Assembly (NCBI GenBank): GCA_019633425.1
Contig: WSUB01000027.1
Span: 248,001 to 312,000 of the forward strand
Direction: 5' to 3'
Source: Tulasnella sp. 424
Lineage: Eukaryota; Basidiomycota; Agaricomycetes; Cantharellales; Tulasnellaceae
Length of the DNA: 64,000 nt
Both the position numbers and the translations under genes were made by a program. Below are positions 57,560 to 64,000 of this stretch, piece by piece. The stretch's first letter is position 1; every line of letters starts with the position of its first letter. The notes under the pieces are model-generated. The model searched no databases. It was not told the origin of the DNA and saw only the letters and a list, made by a program, of their open reading frames with translations.

Positions 57560-58950
57560 CAGAGCGTTTTTGGTGAATCCCATCCGTCGATGGGCATTCC
57601 CAGTGAAATTCTCGACCATCCGTCTTTTAATTTGGCCATCCTACAACCTGATATCTGGACTCAGGTCATGATGGTCCAGCCATCGTCGTAATCTCCAGAT
57701 TTCGATCTGCCCCATCGCCTTAGTACCCTATGCTGGCCCATCGAGCTATGGCGGAAACCACCACCTTGTCCCAAGGCCAGCTTCAAGTTTGTCAAGCAAG
57801 TCTTCTGTTCCGGGCTTGCATGACAGAATTGGAGATATCAAACCAGGTAAGGATTTCCGACCATGGTACCTTGCACCTGACATCTCCGATGCTAATCGTC
57901 CTTTCCTCTTACGCTCCAGCCAGGACCGCTAGCGACCACGGGCATATTGTGGCTCGCGTAGGGTCTAGAGGAAGGGGGATAGAACGCTTTCATGGGGACC
58001 GGAAGAAGGGAATTAGTCACGGAGAGGGTATAGCCACTGATCATTCTGTCTTCTAGACTTGCTTCAACGTTGGCTCGGGACGGCACTCTTCGTTCTAGAG
58101 GTATGGGACTGATGGATCTAATATTTATCAGGATTGCCCTTCGTCTATGAGAAGGACCATAAGTGGGCGGAAAACCCTGAGTTGGCGTCTGCGGACTAGA
58201 TGAACGGTCAGGTGGTGAGTGTTTACATGCCGGGGCAACATAGATTCACTGGATCTCGATGGAAGCTATTCTCGAGATTGAAATATTTGTAACCTTTAGA
58301 GATTGGTGTTCATTACTGACGAGTTTTAAGAGAATCAAGATTCTGAAACTACTCAAGATCAAGCGATATCGACGAGGAATATCTCGAAGGGAAGCAGACG
58401 ATAGTCAGCAAAAAAATGTGTGAGTGTTGCTTCCCTTGAGTGCACTGTCCCCACAGTCAACTCACGACCATTTTTGCACGAACTTGTTACTAACATCCAT
58501 AGCAAGTGCCACGCCGCTTGGACGGACCAGCATGGAATACTACCAGGTGGTCGTGTACAACAGCTCCAAAAGATTTACCGAAAGCCTCTCGCCTTTCGAG
58601 TGATCCTAGCACCCACTTAGGATTGGTTGGGGCCTATGTTCCGCTGCATATGGTTCGCCTTGGTCTTCGAGATGCGGACCTCATCGGAAAACAGCCGTAT
58701 GGTTATAAAGCTACGTTTGTTCGAACATATATGAATTGCTCGACTCACAAATTTATTATTCCCCCCAGCTCGGGAGACGTTGCCTCGAGTCCACCATCTA
58801 GGGCCAGCCCAGCCTGCATCCGACTCAAGTCGCCTTCCCGATGCTCTGGTCATAGCTGCAGTCGCTGTGAGTGGCTACCTCTCAAGACAGTCCTGTGCGG
58901 AGCGTTTTGCATGATTCTCACTTGCCGGTGGCCATCTCCCTCCATCTTTT
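57560..58950 (+). pseudogene. Decayed tail of unit 3 with HSF-like remnants
   Basis: Closely related to 47790-49130. The block at 57730-57905 again shows an exon-3-like end followed by an HSF intron-3-like sequence (CAGGTAAGGATTTCCGACC and CCGATGCTAATCGTCC). Frames are broken differently in the two copies. Confidence 0.45.
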
Positions 58951-60740
58951 AGCTTGTCCTTTCGTGACCGGTCTCAGGCGACACGTTTACACCAATCATC
59001 GCCGTAGTTTCCGAATCTCGGTGTACCCCGCCGAAGGTGCGTGATAGTGGCGAAGCGACGTCACTATGTGAGATTAATCCCTCCTCGGCCTGAAGGGTTA
59101 ACAAGAAAAGTGCGACAGCCTGCGAAAGCGGCACTCTCACTCGGAAGTACGGAACGTCGGGCCCCGTTCGGGCTTGGTATCGCATCCCTTTGGCTCATTT
59201 TCTTTTGATATTGAACTATCTATTTCTCAATTGTCGTACGTTGTTTTCCTTCGGTTGTCGCGTCTCCCGTTTGCAAATTTGTTGTCCCGGACCAGGGTAG
59301 GCTGTGTGGACGCTCTTTTTTTGACCGACCTTCTATCCATCTATTAATACATTATGCGGCTCGGCTTCATATCTCACCGCACTGGTTATCCCAGGTGTAT
59401 TTATATATTCCATCCTGTGTTTGTCGCAAGCTAGTTGTTCGTGTCTTGGCATTCGGCACACAGCTGCATCGAACGAAGACGCGTTTCAACGTTCTGGCTG
59501 GCAGAGTCGGCGAATCTGTACTCACTAGAGGTTAGCTCGCCACGCGCTCACGGCTTCTCCCCGATTCTTTCCTTCTGGGCTCTCTGTGCTACTCGGCACG
59601 TCGAGGCACGCTGCCGATGATTGCCCTGAACTTTGACTTTTCCCCCAGACTATTACTTTGTCCTCACGTGATGAGAACACCGATAAGGCAGTAAAGGTGC
59701 CTTGCGTACCTCCTCGCTCTCCTCAAAAGCCTCTTTTCGCGTCCGAATACCATTCATAGATTGATGGCTTGCAAAAAGTTAAGCGAGCGTGCGTGGAGGT
59801 ATAAAGACGTGGTCGGTGGTAGATGGTTTGAAGGTGATGGTCGAACTGACCTCCTCCACTTTGCTCGTTCCCTGCTGCTAGCCTTGGGTCCCTGCCCTCG
59901 TCCCTTTGCTTGAATCTCCTTTTCGGCTTCAACCTTCCTTCTCCGGCGGCACCCTAAAACTCGGGTTTCACTTGTCTCGATCTAACGTCTTTGCGAGACC
60001 CATCCGCTCCCAAACCTGCCGGGACATCCTTTCGGATGTTGCTCAGCCCTTTACTAATCCCTCCGTGGAATCGCAGCAGGTCGCGGGGGGCTCAAGAGGG
60101 GGAAAAAGGGGTACTGCCATGGCCCCGCGTGCTTTTTTTACTGCCTGCGGCCCGTTAGTCGGCTATCGTCCTATCTGGGCTAGGCTGACGGTGGCTTGTT
60201 TGTGCCTGTGCGCATGGGTGTCTGAATGATCGTCGCATCACTTGATTTGCACCTCGCTCGCTCTTCGGTGGTCGAAGGATCGCCGAACGTCGCGCGCCTT
60301 CGACGTCACCGCTGCTGTTTGAATGCTCCGAATTCAACGGTGGGTGCACCTTGGGACTTGGGCGCTGCAACTCGACTTCTTCATGGAGAAGCATTCGGGC
60401 TTGAAGCGGGGTGCGTACGGGGGTTACGACAGCTTGACATAACGTGGAAATACAGTTTCAAGGGGCAGGTGCGGGAAATTTTCTGAAATTCTGCTTCCGG
60501 AATTCAATGGGGACTAATTGCGCTCATATTCCCCCCATTCTCGCCACGTGATTCCAGCAATCTTTCGCTCTCGTCATTTATCCTCTCCAATAGAGAGTCG
60601 TTTATAAGAAGAAAAACTTGCAAGGGATGAGAGGTGATGATATGAGACTCTGAATGGTTAGTTGGAAATGCGAATGGAGGGGTCTTTGTCTCCCTTTCAG
60701 TGATCTGCCAACCGCTGCGATCTGCCAAGGAAAACAAGGG
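58930..60740. repeat. 1.8 kb direct repeat, copy 2
   Basis: Counterpart of 52640-54467, with small indels. It leads without a break into the promoter region of the CPL1/PriA-type gene. Confidence 0.7.
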
Positions 60741-61039
60741 TCCGGAACCCTCAACATACCAATGTGTCATGGATTTTCTCCGTGGTACCTGATCCACAGA
60801 CAACACCGACAATCGACGCACTCTATCAGTCAAAAAGACCGGCAAGGTTTTCTCTCCCGCCGCTTCTTTCGTGGCTCCTCCCCCAGTCGTCCATCTCCCT
60901 CTCTTTCCCTCCCTCTTGTCTCTCTCCTCTCCACTCTCTTTAGAGAACCCACTCTCCTTTTGGTTATATCCACTAAGACACCCACACACATCGTACAAAA
61001 AAAACCTTCACCTAAATCCCTAAATTTCGATCCGAACCG

Positions 61040-62507
61040 ATGAAGTCCATCATCTCACTCGTGGCTGCAACCGCCCTTCTTGCGTCCTCAGTCTCTGCTT
61101 TGCAATGCTCGAAAGGACTAGGTCCAAAGAACGGCATTTGCCAGCCTTGCGATCCTGGCTATTACAATGACCGTGAGTCGCCGGCGTCCCATGGTTTCCC
61201 CGTAAGCGCGCCGAGGTGCTGACCGAACGTCCCCGCCTTCCCCCTTGCACTCCCCCTTGCTTCCATACTTTAGAGGACGCCGGCGAATGCAAAGCTGCTC
61301 AGCCTGGTTGGTACGCCTGTGGTTCAACCTCCCTCACCTGCTACGGCGCTACTCAACAAACTCAATGCGGCCAAGGTAAGCAAACCAGCCGTGCCGACCT
61401 TTCTTTACAGCAAAAATGTAACAACACCCGTCCCCTTTCGTCCCCCTTTGCCAATCCATGACCTACAGGTTACTACGCCATGGGCAGTGGAAACTCTTAC
61501 TGCACCATTTGTCCCGCTGGAAGCACTTGCCAGTCTCAAACCACCGACCAGCCCCAGCCGTGCGTTCCCGGTAAGCTACTTCCTCTTAATGACGTTCCAT
61601 TCCATGGAGCTTTCGCTAACCAACTCATTTGACTTGGTACGACAGGACGGTACATGCCCTACCAAGGTTCGGGAGCCTCGCAATGCTTGGAATGCGAAGC
61701 AGGCAAATACAACAACGAGTACGGTGCCACCGGTTGCTGCAAGTGCTGCGCTGGTACTTTCAACGAACATACTTCTCAAACTCACTGCTTCTACTGTGGC
61801 GAAAGTGCGTCCTTCTCATTCTTGTTCTTCCTCGTCGCGGGTTTGTTCATCCTTTGCTCTTCTCGCAGATACCGCCAACCAGAGGCTCTACTCTCCCGTT
61901 GGAGCTACCTCCGTCAACCAATGCCAAGCGAACCCAATTCAGGGAGTTACAAACGCCCCGAAAGGAACCTGCGACGTGACCCCTCCACTTGGCACCGGCC
62001 CGGATCATGCTAACTGCCCTGCGGAACAAGGAACGGCCCCAAGTCAAGGAGTATCTACTCCTCTGCGTCGTCACCTTCAATGCGGTCGTGGACTCAAGAA
62101 ATGCCCGCTCTACACCAGCACTGGTGGTTTCGATTGCGTGGACATCAAGAACGATCCCGAGCAGTGCGGTGGATGCCTTCTGGTTGAAGGTGTGCCCAAA
62201 GCGTTTTCCGGTGCAGCAGGACAGGATTGCACGGCCATCCCCAACGTCTCGATTGCCAACTGCGTCAAGGGCAAGTGTATCATTGGTGAGTCTTGTCTGC
62301 GGGTCGTCAGGTCTCGGATACGCGAGATTTTTGATTGCTGATTTGGGGTTTCCGGTCTCCGTAACAGAGAACTGCCGAAAGGGATTCACCAAATCTGCGG
62401 ATGGCAAGTCCTGCAGCTCCATTCGCGACTTGAACGTTCAAGAACAACACGACACTAAGCGCAACACTCGTGGTCGCCGGTGGCACGTCTCTCACTCGGA
62501 GAACTAA
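61040..62507 (+). CDS. Cys-rich secreted protein, CPL1/PriA type
   Basis: Six exons in phase: 61040-61172, 61274-61375, 61469-61570, 61646-61804, 61869-62285, 62368-62507; 350 aa. Signal peptide MKSIISLVAATALLASSVSA. Then come repeated ephrin-receptor-like Cys modules: CQPCDPGYYN, CTICPAGSTC, CLECEAGKYN, CCKCCAGTFN. The C-terminal part fits the CPL1-like domain: CPLYTSTGGFDCVDIKNDPE, QCGGC, GQDCTAIPNVSIANCVKGKC and CRKGFTKSADGKSC. Exon edges fall between Cys modules. Related proteins are Lentinula PriA and Cryptococcus Cpl1, which are cell-surface or secreted. The C-terminus is His/Arg-rich. A 5' CT-rich leader precedes the ATG. Confidence 0.78.
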
Positions 62508-63354
62508 ACCTCTCCGATCGTGCCCCACCTTTCCAACTTTTTGACCTCTGTTCTGTAACATGGAACTCCTTTTCTCCCCTCTTATTCCCCCGGACCTTTC
62601 TTCTCTTTTGTTCCCCGTGTTCGCCTTACCGTTCAGTGTTTCCTTTTGTTGTCCCGGTATTGGATTTCAGTCGTCTCGACGTTCTTTACGACCTAGACCC
62701 CTCTCTGTATCTATTCTGCCGCTCCAGTTCATACCCCGTTACACTAGTCGTTCTCGGTGTTGCTCTGTTTATGGGATTAGTACTTGATACCACCAAGCTG
62801 TTCATCAGCCTTTAATCCCAGTTCGTCGACCGTTAAGATTCGTGCTAAAAGACCTTTCCAACTCCGATACTGTACAACAGGAACTATAGAAAAGGGAGGA
62901 GCTATCGTCGCACCGCAGCACCCTTCGGAACGATGGGGTGAAAGGCACACAGCCAAACGGTGGATAAACCGAGGGGGAACGAGAAGCATCCAAGACGGCC
63001 GACGACAACGAATTTAACAAATAACTCTTCCCTAGCTTACTGGGCCCAGATGAGAGGGTTTTCACCCACGATTCTGGCACATTGAGAACTTGAAGCGAGA
63101 GGTTGCGAACGTTCGACCGTAGCGCGAACCAAATTTCGACTAGCTGGCGCTCTTGGACTGGCTTAATCATGACACCGAAACCCCGAAAGCGAGAAAAGAA
63201 CTCTTTTAGATCGACACTCCTCATCTATTTAACCTGAGATGCCACATACTGACCCGTTGGCTCCAGCCTCCTCTTCAACGCATTCCCAGTTCCTCCGATA
63301 AGCATATCCTTCCTTCCCAACCCCCTCAACTTTTGAACCATTTCCACCTCGCTC
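62508..63354. other. 3' flank of the CPL1/PriA-type gene
   Basis: About 850 bases that hold the 3' untranslated region and spacer. No gene recognised. Confidence 0.4.
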
Positions 63355-64000
63355 GCTCATCGGTGGTGGTCGAAGGATCGCCGAACGTCGCGCGCTCTTC
63401 GTTGTCACCGCTGCTGTTTGAATGCTCCGAATTCAACGGTGAGTGTTGGGACTTGGGCGCTGCGACTCGACTTCTTCATGGAGAAGCATTCGATCTTGAA
63501 GCGGGGTGTGTACGTGGATTACGACAGCTTGTCATAACGTGGAAATACAGTTTCAAGGGCAGGTGCGGGAAATTTCCTGAAATTCTGCTTCCGGAATGGG
63601 GGCTAATTATAATTGTCTCCTCCCAATTTTCGCCACGTGATTCCAGCAATATTTCGCCCTCTCGTCATTTCTCCTCTCCAATCGAGAGTCGTTATAAGAA
63701 GAGAAGAACAACTTTGCAGGGGATGAAAGGCGAAGACATTAGTTGGAAATGCGAATGGAGGGTCGTTGTCTCCCTTTCAGTGATCTGCCAACCGCTGCAA
63801 TCTGCCAAGGAAAAAAAGGGTCTGGACTTCTCATCTACCCTCAACATACCAATATGTCATGAAGTTTCTCCGTGGTACCTGATCCACAGACAACACCGAC
63901 AATCGATGCACTCTACCAGTCAAAAAGACCGACCAGGTTTTCTCTCTCGCCGCTTCTTTCGTGGCTCCTCTCTCAGTCGTCCATCTCCCTCTTGTCTCTT
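63355..64000. repeat. Direct repeat of 60280-60910, cut by window end
   Basis: Starts at CTCGCTCGCTCATCGGTGG and follows 60255-60910 in order, including GAAGCATTCG, TCAAGGGCAGGTGCGGGAAA, GTTATAAGAAG and, past 63840, the leader of the CPL1/PriA-type gene (CTCCGTGGTACCTGATCCAC; CCGCTTCTTTCGTGGCTCCT). A further copy of that gene probably starts just outside the window. Confidence 0.8.

Larger units (their letters stand above)
55616..60760. repeat. HSF repeat unit 3
   Basis: Upstream block (the ~55745-55835 part resembles 49800-49890: GTCTTCATGCC..AC and AACAACAGGGAGAC), HSF copy 3, decayed tail, then the 1.8 kb repeat that runs into the promoter of the CPL1/PriA-type gene. Confidence 0.65.

Overview
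The window is fungal nuclear DNA, most likely from a basidiomycete (probably Agaricomycotina). Genes are close together and are cut by many introns of about 50-80 bases with GTRNGY-type donors and YAG acceptors. Conserved proteins recognised include seipin, Mediator Med5, RPL15, MAD2, APC4, cullin-4, BCP1 and a CPL1/PriA-type cell-surface protein. No species can be named from sequence alone. Exon joins are given where reading phase closes exactly; otherwise only a span is given.

Layout. 1-2.7 kb: the 3' tail of an unknown gene, then a divergent pair, TMEM18-like (minus) and seipin (plus). 2.7-10.3 kb: an array of six small minus-strand genes for secreted peptide precursors (50-54 aa) with identical three-exon structure, lying in direct repeats of about 1 kb, plus a rearranged fragment of the Med5 gene. 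10.6-24.5 kb: conserved genes (Med5, a Rab7-like GTPase with very large insertions, a short-chain dehydrogenase, RPL15, MAD2, a GH16 glucanase). 25.6-43.1 kb: a Yap-type bZIP factor, APC4, an unknown protein, cullin-4, BCP1 and a long Ser/Pro-rich protein. 43.9-60.8 kb: an accessory block in which a unit of about 5-6 kb carrying an HSF-type DNA-binding gene occurs three times, with decayed tails and a duplicated 1.1 kb segment. 61-64 kb: a cysteine-rich CPL1/PriA-type secreted protein, followed by a second copy of its own upstream region that runs off the window edge.

The most interesting item is the peptide array. In all six precursors the signal peptide is followed by an acidic stretch and a C-terminal heptapeptide of the form [GS]-W-x-[AG]-x-x-[WY]. 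The codon for the last aromatic residue sits exactly at a splice donor, and the stop codon (TGA five times, TAG once) is the first codon after the intron. This looks like a family of secreted signalling or effector peptides and I recognise no named family for it.

The conserved genes cover unrelated housekeeping functions: lipid droplets, the cell-cycle checkpoint and its APC/C target, transcription, ubiquitin ligation and translation. MAD2 and APC4 act in the same mitotic pathway but are 6 kb apart with other genes between, so no functional cluster is claimed.
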